Below, one piece after another: positions 45,091 through 56,190 of a stretch of DNA of 56,836 nt (positions are counted from its first letter, which is position 1; the number at the start of each line of letters is the position of its first letter). The translations under genes were made by a program, and so were the position numbers. The stretch is from Diphasiastrum complanatum (taxonomy: Eukaryota; Streptophyta; Lycopodiopsida; Lycopodiales; Lycopodiaceae). Below the pieces are notes generated by a model. That model did no database searches, was not told the origin of the DNA, and saw only the letters and a list, made by a program, of their open reading frames with translations. The stretch spans positions 38,489,305-38,546,140 of the forward strand of contig CM055095.1 of the NCBI GenBank assembly GCA_029204225.1, in the 5' to 3' direction.

Positions 45091-48000
45091 AAATCAAATT
45101 TGACAAATATTGAATTTAGGACATCAAGACAACTCAAATTTACTACCTACCATGTGGTTTTAGTCCTTATGCTCATTGAGTGATTGAAATTGACCAATCT
45201 CAAATATAACTGGTGAATTATAGCTTCACTTCACTATGATCCGTGGATTGATTTTTGTAACGATAATGTTTTTTACTGGTTGGTTTCATTACCACAAAGC
45301 CACACGTTCCTGAATTATCCAACAATATTTTTCTAAGGTGGCAATGAAGATCATGATGATCGAGTTATGAGGTGGCAATCCATGATGATTTATGTATAAT
45401 ATATCTTGGTTTAATGCGACAATCATAAGCTTGTTTCTTTTGCCAGATTTGTCCAAGTTTTGTGAGTGATAGTCTTTGTATCTCTCCAATTTTAATGGCT
45501 TTACTTTCTATGTAAATTTTGCAGATTCTTGCCGCTTGCAGGTCTCAATTGATAAGAAAGTACTCACATTATCACATATATTTGATCTTGTTTTATGTGA
45601 GGTCAAGTGCGCCTTAAGGATTTGTCATTCTCAAGACTAGATCTATCTTTTTCTTGCAAAAAAATCATTAGTTTCGAATGATGGATTATATTATGGATTT
45701 ATATTATGCACAATTATGGCCAAGAACATGCTGGAAGCTTTGCCTATCTACATCTCTTATCTTGTTGCACTTATTGAGATCATGAATATTTTCTCACATA
45801 TTCAGTTTCAGCTATTTACCAAGATAGTTAGTTATTTTCTAAGTATCTATAATCTCTTTTGGTGCAAATTTTTTGGTAGTTTTCAATGTCTCTTGTGTTT
45901 CAAGTTTAGGACTAGGATGTGAAAAAATTAGCTTAACATTGGAACTTTTTATAAGATTAGGAATTTATGATCTCAAATTTGTAAGGAGATTTTGTTTGGA
46001 GGCAAGAGAAATCCATTTCAGCAAAGCAAATCACATACTTGTTAGGACATGAAACACTATGAGAGAGAACTTCCTAGAAATTTCATGAGTAGGGTGTAGA
46101 AGCCCACATTAAGGTAATGGCTTGTCCCTAGAATGCAACTGCTTTTAGCTAGCAATACATGAAACCCAAGCACTAGATAATTTTGTTGAGTCTTGGACCC
46201 TTGGATTTTCTATATAGGAGATTGTCTTTGAAATTCTTAAGACTATTGAGGAGCTAGAACCAACATGATTACAAAAACCTGCCAACAGTCATAGTGAATT
46301 TTGCTTGAACAATTGATAATGCTGACATGTAACACATGTACTTTTTTCTATGCATGTGATGTTGAGTAGTCAAACTCCTCAAAGATTGAAGACAAAGTGA
46401 AACTTTTGAAATAGCAAAAAACCACTTATGGAACCCTTATGGATCACATAGAATTCAGCTCCTATTGGAGTTTTGGCTAGCATTCAAGGTGCCTTTTAAG
46501 CTAAGTTGGATCAAATGGAAAAAGTTGCAAGGCAACTTCAAAGTTATATCCATGTCAAGTATATTTGATCTAATAAGATATATGTTTATTACCAAGGATA
46601 GACTTTTCTTAGACCATGTCCAAATCCATCCAAAAGCTAAAAATTCATGCCGATGGATATTTCACGGTCACTATTGTAATATAAATAGTGCATCAAAATG
46701 TTGGTTAATTATACAACTAGGGTTTGGTTATGTTAATATCTAGTATTGATTACTCAACACCCCATCTCACTATCTTTTTAAACAAAGTTAATATCATATG
46801 TATATATAGACCATTTTTAAAGTCATATATTGTGAAACTATATGATAGTTTTTTCAATCAAAAACATTTTAAACTAATGAATGATTGTCCATCCATGTAC
46901 TACATACACCGGCCATCTTGAGCTAATATGGATACATAGTTATTAAGATTCATACTCTCCTATTTAATAACTTAATATATACTAAAAATGAATTGTAGGT
47001 GTAAATAATTTTGTGTGTGTGAATCTATATTAGTATGAATGGTTTTTGTAATATATGCATACACATCTTTGTATATGATTTTGACATGCCTATTTTTTGA
47101 GTTGGGGAGGTGGAGTTGAACATCCCTATGGCTTTTAGTGGGGACAGACAACATGATATTTATGGCCCATTATGAGAATTTTGAAAAAAAAAAAATACAA
47201 GGCATGTCCTTGAGACATGGGCCAATAAGGGGCCCTTAGAGGTAAGTCCTAGTCCCACCTTGTGTGGTATTTTGGAGGCTAGTTGAAGTTGACTCAACAT
47301 TGAAGTTGCAAAAGATCTCCACGTCTTTCACTCAAAAAAAAAAAAAACACACAACATTCAATTGAGAGCCATTATTCAAGATTGCCTTCTAAATTAGAAT
47401 TGTGAAAGATTTAAAAAAAACAGCCATATTAAAGCCCCATATTTGAGAAATCTTTGTATAATTCCAATGGACGATCTTGCTAGAGGTGTATGAGGCTTTA
47501 ACATTCATAAATAGAATGAAAAAATGTGGGTTAATAACCTGTCAAGCTAAATGTTTGTAGAAGAAACTTTTGTTGTTATTAATAAAAGATGGGAAAATTC
47601 ATCGAAGTACAAAGGAATGCATGTAGAAAGTATAAAGGCCATAAGGTGAATTGAGATACTGTACATCAACTATGACAAAGTAACAATTTCACAAAGTAGC
47701 TATTGAAAGCCTATTGCTTGATGTAAGTCGCTAATTAAGATAGTTGCAAGTTTAGGTAGTCTAGGAAGCTATGAAGCAACCGTTCCTGCAACTACGACAC
47801 GTCAAAGTATTGCAAGTGCTGGAATGTGTTGTAAAATAGTAGAAATTCATTGACAATAATAGGACGTAATGATAGATAAAGGTGAGGCACCACGTCCTTG
47901 AAGCTTCGCTGCAAATCCTAAACAAGTTGATAGAAAATCATCGAATTTCTTATGCAAGCACCCATAAGTTTCCAAGGCAAAAGGAAAAAAAAGCAATGAA

Positions 48001-49760
48001 TCCTGTTGCGAGATTCCCAATGACCATCATCATCACCCTGAGGAGGCAGAGGCAAACATTAGAGAGGAAAAAGCAAAATGGCATGCCAAGCTGTGGTATC
48101 AGAAGGGTTGGAAGCCAAATGAGACAAAGGTAAGGACAAAGCTCTTTGGACATCTAAGCACATGGCAAAGGGTATGTGTGCATAGAGACAAGGACGGGGA
48201 AAACCTAAGTGGAAGGTGGCTAGAATATCAAGGGAGCGAAGCCGAGTCATGTGGCGAAGTGGAAGTAGGGTGAGGTGCAAGGTTGACATTGGTTAAAGCA
48301 AGCTGCTAATGAAAAATAGGCAAGCGTTTTGATGGCGAGTAAGACATGCACCTTGACCGGCACCTTCCACATAAAGGCAATCACAACCCACCCACACAAG
48401 GAACATGGAGGAGAGGAGAGGAAGGTGGAGAAACTGAAAGAGAGGAAGAAACGTGGTGGCGAATATGGGGTGGACAGTATGGTGCTGGAGGAAACAACCA
48501 AGGATTCCGCAACATCATGAGCTTTACAACGTGCACATGAAGGGGAAACACGAGGAGGTTGGTCTAAAGGTGAAGCAAGTCTCTTTTCTCCATGCCGAAC
48601 AACAGGATTGAAATTTGTGAGTTGCAGAGGAGGAGAAGATTCTTGGGGAACCATCATATTGACAATAGAAAGAGATTACCCCGATTATAGAAAAAGGTCG
48701 GTTGCTTTGGCCAGGGCCACTTCCAATCCCTAGGAGTATATATGCAAGCAGGGCAGGCAGTCAAAGCAGGGATAGGCTATTTGAAAAAACTACGAAGTAA
48801 AAGCTAAGCGAGGGCAGTAAATAGAATGCAAAGCAAGGACATGCTTTTCAAAAAAGCCAATGCACAAACAATGTTGCTGAGGTTAGAAGGAGCAAAAGCT
48901 ATACATAATGCACAGTGAGAAGGCGGAAGTCAAGGCAAGAACAAGCTTTCTCAAAAAGGTATGCAAAAACGAAGACCTAAAGTAGCACCCTTCTAATAAA
49001 GGTTATGCCCTTTAGATTCCAAGCCTAGTAGATCCCTCTTCCACTTGACCACTTCCTATTGGAAACTACTCTAGGGTTCATGAACCATGTGCAAAAGTTG
49101 CCCTACCTTGTATGTAGCTACTACTATAACAAATGTGGACTTCTTCCATCTACTAAGGGTGTAGAAAAAATTGTGGTGACGGGATGTGCTAACCATATCT
49201 CAATAATTATCAATGAACTTATTTATTATTGAGACTATGGCTACATGTAGGGGCCTATCCTCATTCAATGGTGTAAGATAATCATTGATTAGTGGGATCA
49301 TCATATCTCCAATTTGATTCTATCTTCTACACTATTTGATGAAGGTGGGGCTTGTGGTTGAGGCACTCTCATCCTAGATGACAATACTCTCCTCTCTTTT
49401 TATTGAGGTGGGGTTTAAAATGGTTTCTTAGAAATATGTTAAGAGGAACTTGGAGATCAATGGGCCTTAAATGCATGCACACACACGTGGGGGAGTTTGG
49501 GTCTGGGCCAGACCCAGCATTGCTAGAGCTTGGCTGGGGCTTTTGGGTGCCCACAAAAAATTTGACCTGATTCAAGATGTTTGGTCACCTTGAATTTTGC
49601 TAGCACCCAAAATTTCATGGGCATGCATTCTAAGGCATGCATTTTCTCTCACTCCTATGAGCACCCAGGAAGGGGTATGTATTATGAAGGGGTATAGCCT
49701 TATAGGTATTAGGCATATTAGGCCAGCATAAACTCTATGTACTATGATTATCCTATTATG
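45091..49760. other. Long intergenic stretch without recognisable genes
   Basis: 45.1-47.8 kb is AT-rich without motifs. 47.88-48.66 kb has higher GC and open frames on both strands but matches no family I know. 48.7-49.7 kb has low-information sequence with repeated GCACCCA/GCATGCATT words. Confidence 0.35.
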
Positions 49761-49824
49761 TCCCAAGCTGCTCAAGTGCCACATCAACTACCTCCCAAGC
49801 TGCTCAGGTGCCACATCAACTACC
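49761..49824. repeat. 32-bp tandem duplication
   Basis: TCCCAAGCTGCTCA(A/G)GTGCC and the next 12 bases occur twice back to back, with one mismatch. Confidence 0.95.
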
Positions 49825-49878
49825 TGGCACCCAAAAATAAAAAATGACATTTATGACTACCCCCCATAAAAACATGTG

Positions 49879-49925
49879 TGGCTGGCCTGGCATATCGTGG
49901 CTGGCTGGCTGGCCTAGCATATCGT
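49879..49925. repeat. Short direct repeat, about 28-bp spacing
   Basis: TGGCTGGCCT(G/A)GCATATCG occurs at 49879 and 49907, separated by extra GGCT units. Confidence 0.85.
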
Positions 49926-50330
49926 GGTGAATAACCATAGTGAAATTGAGCATGGTGAAGTTGCTAGTAATACGGTTACGTATACTGTATTCACCGGGCC
50001 AATGCCGCTATGGTGAACTTCACCAGCGGCGGCTGGCGACCAAGTGTTCAAAAAACACTATAATAACAATAAGTATCATTCACGTAATATCACACAACAC
50101 AGAACGTCGCGCCCAACACTGCTCTCTCAAAAGTCTTCTCTTATCTCTTATCTCTCCGCTGCTGCCTGCCTACATAATCTTTCTTCTTCTGCTTTTGCTT
50201 CTCAGCTCTCTCATCTGCATTCGCTTTCTACACTCTTCCTTCGGATTCGGAAGAAGTGAAAAATGCACTTGGCTTAGTCTCGGTGTAGAAACCTTATAGT
50301 TGTTCTCTCAGAGCAGCAAAAAGCACTAAG
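49926..50330 (+). promoter_or_regulatory. J20 gene upstream region and pyrimidine-rich 5' leader
   Basis: The 200 bases before the ATG are rich in CT runs (TCTCTTATCTCTTATCTCTC, then further CT-rich stretches), typical of plant plastid-protein leaders. No unambiguous TATA box was assigned. Confidence 0.45.
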
Positions 50331-50975
50331 ATGGCACTAGCTTGTACCACTCTGGCATCAACAATTGCATGTCAATCGCTTGATCTATATCCATCCTCCG
50401 CTTCATTATTCTCTAATACCAACCCTACGAAAGGTTTCTTTGCTAAGAAACGCATTTCTGTTAGCAAGTGTAGACGCCTAAGCTTTAATATTTATGCTTC
50501 GGCCAGTGAGAGTGAAGTTTCTCACATTGAAGCTGTTCCTACCCTCTACGATATTCTGGGAATCAACCAGGATGTGGGAGTGCTCGAAATCAAGTCTGCG
50601 TTTCGCCAGCTAGCCCTCCAGCATCATCCTGATTTATGCACAGCCGCTGATGCAGCAGAGGCCACAACTCGCTTCATCAAGGTAAAGGAGGCCTATCAAA
50701 CTCTTTCTGATGCCCAACTTAAATCTGAGTATGACGAACAACTCAGGAATCCCCAGTGGGCCAACTTCGCATTCGCTAAGGCTAAGAAAGGGACACCCAC
50801 AAGATGGCAAACTGCATCGTCACATGTATACCGAGCCCAATGGAGAGATCAGCTCAGCGGGCTGACGCAGAAGGTTCAACCAGTATGTAGGCAGGTGCAC
50901 ATATCTGGAGGGTCATCGTGGGGAGCTAGAATGAGACAGAGGATGGAACTAATGGATAGTTCTGTCAAATCTTAA
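50331..50975 (+). CDS. Chloroplast J-domain protein, J20 type, 214 aa
   Basis: Single-exon frame with a good start context (AAG before ATGGC). Residues 1 to about 58 are Ser/Ala/Lys/Arg-rich and end ...NIYASAS, a likely chloroplast transit peptide. Residues 71-137 form a J-domain, TLYDILGI...IKSAFRQLALQHHPDL...FIKVKEAYQTLSD...YDEQL, with the essential HPD at 99-101. The C-terminus has WRDQLSGL (171-178) and SWGARMRQR (196-204). These match the short C-terminal signature of plant J20 proteins rather than DnaJ type I or II, since there is no G/F or zinc region. In Arabidopsis, J20 brings inactive deoxyxylulose 5-phosphate synthase to plastid Hsp70; the same role here is inferred. The intronless structure and lack of decay suggest a functional gene, although retrocopy origin is possible. 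Confidence 0.92.
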   Translation: MALACTTLASTIACQSLDLYPSSASLFSNTNPTKGFFAKKRISVSKCRRLSFNIYASASESEVSHIEAVPTLYDILGINQDVGVLEIKSAFRQLALQHHPDLCTAADAAEATTRFIKVKEAYQTLSDAQLKSEYDEQLRNPQWANFAFAKAKKGTPTRWQTASSHVYRAQWRDQLSGLTQKVQPVCRQVHISGGSSWGARMRQRMELMDSSVKS

Positions 50976-51589
50976 AACGAATTGAAAACAGCTACTATCT
51001 TATATACTTTGAGGAAGCGGTGTACAAGTAAACAACTTGTGTATATATGTTGCGTCTCTCCAGGAAACTCCAACTCCTGCTTATAGGCAGAATTTTTGAG
51101 CATCCATTTGGGTCATTGCCAATTGTTTGGGTGCCAAGGTCCCTTGCTGCCATTTTTGGTGTCATGGATTTAGTGATTTCCCCAGTTTCTTATGCACCAA
51201 ATCCACCTAGTCGTACTTGATGATTCTAGAGTACCATCTTTAATTTCTAACGCACCCACTAGATATTTTCGAAAAACTGATTATAATCTACTATTGGAGT
51301 ACCTTGAAACTTTGAGATCATAAAACATGAATTGATTGGCACTCTCCAAAGTTGTTTAAATTTATGACTTCAATGAAAATGTCATTGTTACTATACTAGG
51401 CACTCTTTGTTGTTGTCACATATTATTAAGTTTCAAAATAGGGTATTATTTTTACATATCCAATAGGAACTCCTACTTTATGTTAAAACTTCAAGAATAA
51501 CATAAGTTTTGTGAGTGACTTAGTCTTAGCTTTTGTTCCAATTCCTTCAGGCGTACTGTTGTAAAGCTACCTTTACAAGCTTTACTTTT
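50976..51589. other. J20 3' flank, no further feature
   Basis: Contains the J20 3' UTR (no clear AATAAA seen) and AT-rich intergenic sequence. Confidence 0.4.
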
Positions 51590-51667
51590 GGCGCCATCGG
51601 CGCCAGCTATGTCCCCGGCGCCGGCAGCGCTCTTACTGCTCCCGGCGCCAACACCGCTCCCGGCGCC
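51590..51667. repeat. GGCGCC cluster
   Basis: Five copies of the palindrome GGCGCC lie within 78 bp (51590, 51599, 51617, 51644, 51662), in an otherwise AT-rich neighbourhood. On the minus strand they encode Gly-Ala repeats in a short open frame of unknown origin. Confidence 0.9.
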
Positions 51668-52163
51668 ACTGTGACTAGAATCCAGCCGGCACCAAGTTCC
51701 TATGGCTGAAAATCTTTGATCGGTTCTAGCGGAGTCCAGAGAGCTCAGATCGATGTGCAATCACCTCACACGATCTAGGCATGATTACAGGAAGCCTGGG
51801 GATCAATAAAATCTAGAGAGAGAAAATGACTTTCTAGAAAGAGAAAATCCTAGAGAGAGAGAAACTTGCTTTACTAGCTTGGGTAGAGTGCTTGGTATGA
51901 GGGGGGTGCCGAATCACACCAATACTATAGGGGAGTGCGGGTTGCGACTCAGGGCAAGCTCCAACCAAGTCTCAGCCTCCCTTGCTGGAATGTTGTCATG
52001 GCTCTCGCCTTGGCATGACCTTCTCAGATTTATCAATAAAGTGGGATTTTTCTCAAACTGACTCTGATTACCTTTTGGGTTTCAATGTTCGGTAAAAGCG
52101 CCAGTTGTAAGGCCGCTTTCAAAATTTTTAACTTGGCACATAGCTGAGGGTCGTATCCCGGGA

Positions 52164-52236
52164 CGCCAGCGGTATGCCGTCGGGACCATTCGGTCCGTGG
52201 CGCCAGCGGTATGCTGTCGGGACCATTTGGTCTAGG
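52164..52236. repeat. 37-bp tandem duplication
   Basis: CGCCAGCGGTATGC(C/T)GTCGG plus GACCATT(C/T)GGTC occurs twice with a 37-bp period. Confidence 0.95.
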
Positions 52237-52426
52237 AACTGGTTGTTTCCATATCTGTTGCGGCTTGCGGTTCTGAGTGCTCCTTGCGTGAACGTGAATG
52301 GGTTAAGCTCTTGGGTAACGGGCTCTAATCTGTCGGCTGAGTTGGATGGCTTGCTTGGGTGGATATTACATGTTTATGGCTGTCCAGTCTGGCGTGGCAC
52401 CTGGTTGGCTTCCAGCGCTCGTGACG

Positions 52427-52640
52427 AAGCTTTCAGTTGGTTAAGTCTGATGTAAGTCAGACTGCTTGCCTGGAATGGATGTTACTCGTTTGTAACGAAG
52501 CTTCGAGTTGGTTAAGTTTGATGTATGTCGGGCGGCTTGCTTGGAGGGAAGTCACCCACATCGGGACCCCCGATCTGGCATGGAACCAAGTTGGATCTCA
52601 ATGTTGGTTTTCGGAACTTCAAGTTGGTTAAGTCTGATCG
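52427..52640 (+). repeat. Degenerate AGTTGGTTAAGTxTGAT repeats
   Basis: Three copies lie near 52435, 52506 and 52622, with shared flanks (GAAGCTT before the first two). With the preceding tandem repeat this looks like part of a GC-rich LTR, possibly of the gypsy remnant to the right. No LTR ends were fixed. Confidence 0.7.
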
Positions 52641-52999
52641 TTGTTGGCGAGTTGGCTACTTGTATGTCAAGTGGGTTTGGATGGCAAGAGTTGAAGGCTG
52701 GGAAGCTAAGTTGTGGTTCCCGGCTCCCTTTGGGATGCCTGCGCTACACGTACTATACCATAAGCTTGACTTGTTGCTCTTCGTACGACATGTAGATTCT
52801 CCTTCAAGATTCATATATAGACATGCAAGCTATAGTACCCGATATAGGTAATCATCCACAACAACTCTTGCATGAGATAATGCCTTAGCCAGATAAGGCC
52901 GTCACTATCTCCAATCTCCAATTAAGGGCTACCCTATAGTATAGGTTGGGCCAAATACCACTATGCATGTTAAGAACATAGCATTCTTCCCCACTTATT

Positions 53000-53330
53000 T
53001 CAATTTTGACCTCAACATAAAAAAATGGGTCTAAATTCTTCTATCCGATTGAATCAACTTAGTCCCAAGAATCCTTATTGCTAGAATGCCCTTTCCAATG
53101 AATATCCAAACTTTGGATACCAAGAGATTTCTTTATTGCTTTTGACAAGTACCTAGAATCTTTTTGGGTCTTAAAGGAGTCCTTGAGAGATACATTATCT
53201 TTTGATGCTAAAGTGTCTCCTTCATGTAAATTAAATTTTAATCGGCTTACATGTAATACAAGATGTTCATTTTGTAATAAAAGTAACACTTCCACAATGT
53301 AGATCTTGCTAAGCTGATAAACAGTTTTTT
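53000..53330 (-). mobile_element. Ty3/gypsy integrase C-terminal remnant
   Basis: The minus strand gives VLHVSRLKFNLHEGD, then LSKAIKKSLGIQSLDIHWKG and NKDSWD. These match the HVSxLK segment and the chromodomain-like end (W(K) ... TW/SW) of gypsy pol. It is short and decayed, with nothing else of the element recognisable. Confidence 0.65.
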
Positions 53331-54398
53331 TACCACACTAATTCGAGCTCAAATGGTGCAATTACAAATTTAGCTCAAAAACTAGAAATAGAAAACATAT
53401 AACAAGTTAGAATTGGGTTAAAAAAAATTATATTAAGTAGTGAAACAAAAGTAAAGATGGTTGCACATCACTGGGCACATTAAGTTAAATACTTTTGCTA
53501 TTGATCGCATCGGACTCCGATCGCAAATAGAGGAGAAAAATTGACAAAAGAAAATGAAAAAAATAACTTTGGTGGGGCTTTACGAAGAAAGACATTAATC
53601 ATATCTTATAAAAAATTGGAGTCCATAAAATGATTGCAGCAAAAGATATGTAACCATACAAAATCTGCAAAATGTATACGAAATTTTTTTGATCATTTGT
53701 TTCTTTATTGCGTTGGTGTGCTCATAAAAGTTTTAGAACCGTAAAATAATGAGGTGAATTTCTCTTTCATATGGACCTTTGGGAAAGGGGGGCTAGTGCA
53801 TGGAAGGGAGACAAAAATTAAGACAACAAACGTATGTCAAGAACCAAGGCTGTTTTTTTTTTTTTTGGGGGGGGGGGGGGGGGATTACTATACAACCAAA
53901 GAAATGCAAAGGGAGGCAAGAGTGGCGAGTGATAGGCAGGTCAAGGATTTTTTTTTGAAACGTGAATGATTGGTGATGGCAATGGACGTCAATAGAGGCA
54001 TTAAGCTAGAAGGATGTATTTTTTTTTCTGATTTTTTTAAGGTGATGTTAGCAAGAGGGGTGTGAAGAGGAATCATGTGGATTTTATTTTTTGGTTCAGG
54101 ACTACTCTTATCCACAAAAGACAACACAAAAAAATTTTAGACTTTGAGACATGTGTATTAAATAGATAAAAAGACTCCCATTCACGCTATCTTTATTTCC
54201 ATCTTACCTCCAAAATTACCCAAAGACTAGATTGCAACTACCTATCAAGAACCTTCATGACTTTGAGAAATCTTAAAGAAATTGGATGAAAATTGGCTTA
54301 GATTAAACTTGAGACATAGCTCTATTGATCCATAGCCTCAAATCCTTTATATTCAACCAAAAAGTACATCCAGAAATGGAGAAAAATATACACAAAAA
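53331..54398. other. No recognisable gene; includes a T14-G17 tract
   Basis: AT-rich, with a homopolymer junction at 53853-53883 (about 14 T then 17 G). Nothing else was recognised. Confidence 0.45.
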
Positions 54399-54850
54399 TC
54401 TGGAAGTTAACAACGTGACTATATGCTTTCTGTTTGATGCATAATACAAGCAAGACAAGAAGTCAGAAGACAAAAATACAGAATACAAGTCCGCTTGCAA
54501 TTCTCTGGGTCAGCAAGATGCAGACCATTGTAACTCAATCATCCTTCGGAACAGAGTACGTTGCAATAGCAAAGATGGCCAACGAAATAATTTGGCTCAA
54601 ACTGTTCCTTGACGAATTGGGCGAAAGAAGAAATGAACCTCTGGTTTTGTAGATGGACAACACATCTGACAAAATATCTTGTGTTTCACTCAATGACGAA
54701 GCACATTGCAATCAAGTACCATTTGATTAGAGATCTGATTGGGAAAAAGATGCTACAGACCACCTTCATTGGAACAAAAGACATGGTTGCTGACATTTTC
54801 ACAAAGGGCTTAGACAAGGAGTAGTCTTGGAGTCGTCAAGCTATCATGCT
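54399..54850 (+). mobile_element. Copia LTR fragment joined to RNase H tail
   Basis: 54399-54450 repeats, with mismatches, the LTR segment at 55119-55168 (AATCTGGAAGTTA, CTTTCTGTTTGAT, CATAATA). At about 54478 coding sequence begins abruptly with the copia RNase H C-terminus: SPLAILWVSKMQTIVTQSSF, EYVAIAKMANEIIWLKLFLDELG. After a frameshift come VFHSMTKHIAIKYHLIRDLI and VADIFTKGLDKE, ending with stop TAG near 54824. Everything between the LTR start and RNase H has been lost. Confidence 0.85.
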
Positions 54851-54862
54851 TTGAGAGGGAGC

Positions 54863-55612
54863 TGAAGAAACAAAATGTTTCTATTGGCAAAGCTTTGTTA
54901 GATTTCAAACCTAAACTTTTGAAAAAAGATGACATGACACCACACGACACCACACAACACAAAATCAGTCGTGCTCCTCAACTAACCAAGAAGATCAGCC
55001 AAGTACCATGGGGTACAAATATTTGATGAGATATCATGACATCAGCAGAAGTACTCTAGATCGTGGCTAATCTGCCACTCTTGTAATTCGCGATTGGTTG
55101 TAGATATTTAATCTCTCTAATCTGGAAGTTACACGATGCGACTATATACTTTCTGTTTGATACATAATATAACTGATCTCGTTCGCAAATCCTTTTGTTT
55201 CATGTTTCGCTTCGCTTTTCTTCCCGATCACTTGGCTATAAGGGTAAATCAATTTCAGAGCTCACTTAAGTTTCGTTTCGTTTCGTTTCATCTCGTCTCA
55301 TTACAAAGCCTGATTGATCTTGTCGCGAACTCTTCGCTTTGTTTTGTTTTGTTTCACGATCTCTATGCTTCCAACATGAATCAATGTCAGAGCTCGTTTA
55401 AGTTTCACCTCGCTTCGCTTCGTTTCGTTTTCTTCTAGATTTAGTCTCGTTTCGTTTCGTCGTGTTATAGATCCTGATTGATCCAACATGAATTATTCTT
55501 GAACATAAATAATTTGAGTTTCGCGAATCGTTCGAGATTTTTATCCTTTTATCAGTTTGTCACCAAAGTTTCAGCTAGAATTTGAATTTTTTTGAGCGCA
55601 TTTTTTGCATCA
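54863..55612 (+). mobile_element. Copia LTR, about 750 bp
   Basis: Starts TGAAGAAAC just after a purine-rich polypurine tract (TTGAGAGGGAGC, 54851-54862). It ends TTTTTTGCATCA one base before the primer-binding site TGGTATCAGAGCC at 55614. The part near 55265-55465 is rich in TTTCG/TTCGT pentamers. The 5-bp target duplications of the element are not visible in the window. Confidence 0.8.
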
Positions 55613-55613
55613 G

Positions 55614-56190
55614 TGGTATCAGAGCCTACCTTGTCAAAGTCTAACATAGCCAAAAAGCTATCAGATCCAAGGGGCTAAGCATTTAAGCAAACAACCATCA
55701 ACAAGTGAACACGCATTCAGAAGCAATGGCTTCAATCAACATCATACAGTCCAAGATTTGTACAGTTTTGGATTCATCAGGATCTAACTTTCTAGCATGG
55801 AAAGTTAAGACCTCGTTGATACTAAAGGGTGAGAGATTATTCCCTAGGTAGATGGCACCGAGGAGATGCCTACATTATCTGACAGCGTGATTTCGTCTGA
55901 AATCTCGTGAGTAGTGTATCCCACATCTCTTTTTCTTTGGAGAGTGTAGCCAGGTCAAGTGTGAGGATTAGCTGACAAACCTGCAGTGGGATGGCAAAGA
56001 CCTCACTTCGTTTGTAAGGAATATGAATAATCTATTCCTTTCCCTACACAATTTTGGAGCAGAAAATGTAGTGTCAACAGAGAAGTAGCTCACTTATCTG
56101 TTGAGAGCCTTACCTAGATCCTTCTAGACAAACAGAACTCTGCTAGCAAAGTGTTGGAGGGTTGCGGATCTCAAGACAGCCCTAACCCTA
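55614..56190 (+). mobile_element. Copia primer-binding site and decayed gag
   Basis: TGGTATCAGAGCC at 55614, then gag from ATG 55726 (MASINIIQSKICTVLDSSGS, then NFLAWKVKTSLIL). A stop follows ERLFPR near 55849. Further gag pieces are LTNLQWDGKDLTSFVRNMNN and LTYLLRALPRS, with stops between. It is separated from the RNase H of the element on the left by a single LTR. Confidence 0.85.

Noticed and set aside
47882-48657. Protein-coding gene in the GC-richer patch
   Set aside because: Open frames exist on both strands but none shows a recognisable motif, splice structure or start context.
53853-53883. Functional meaning of the T14-G17 junction
   Set aside because: Long homopolymers are often sequencing or assembly artefacts and nothing nearby gives them context.
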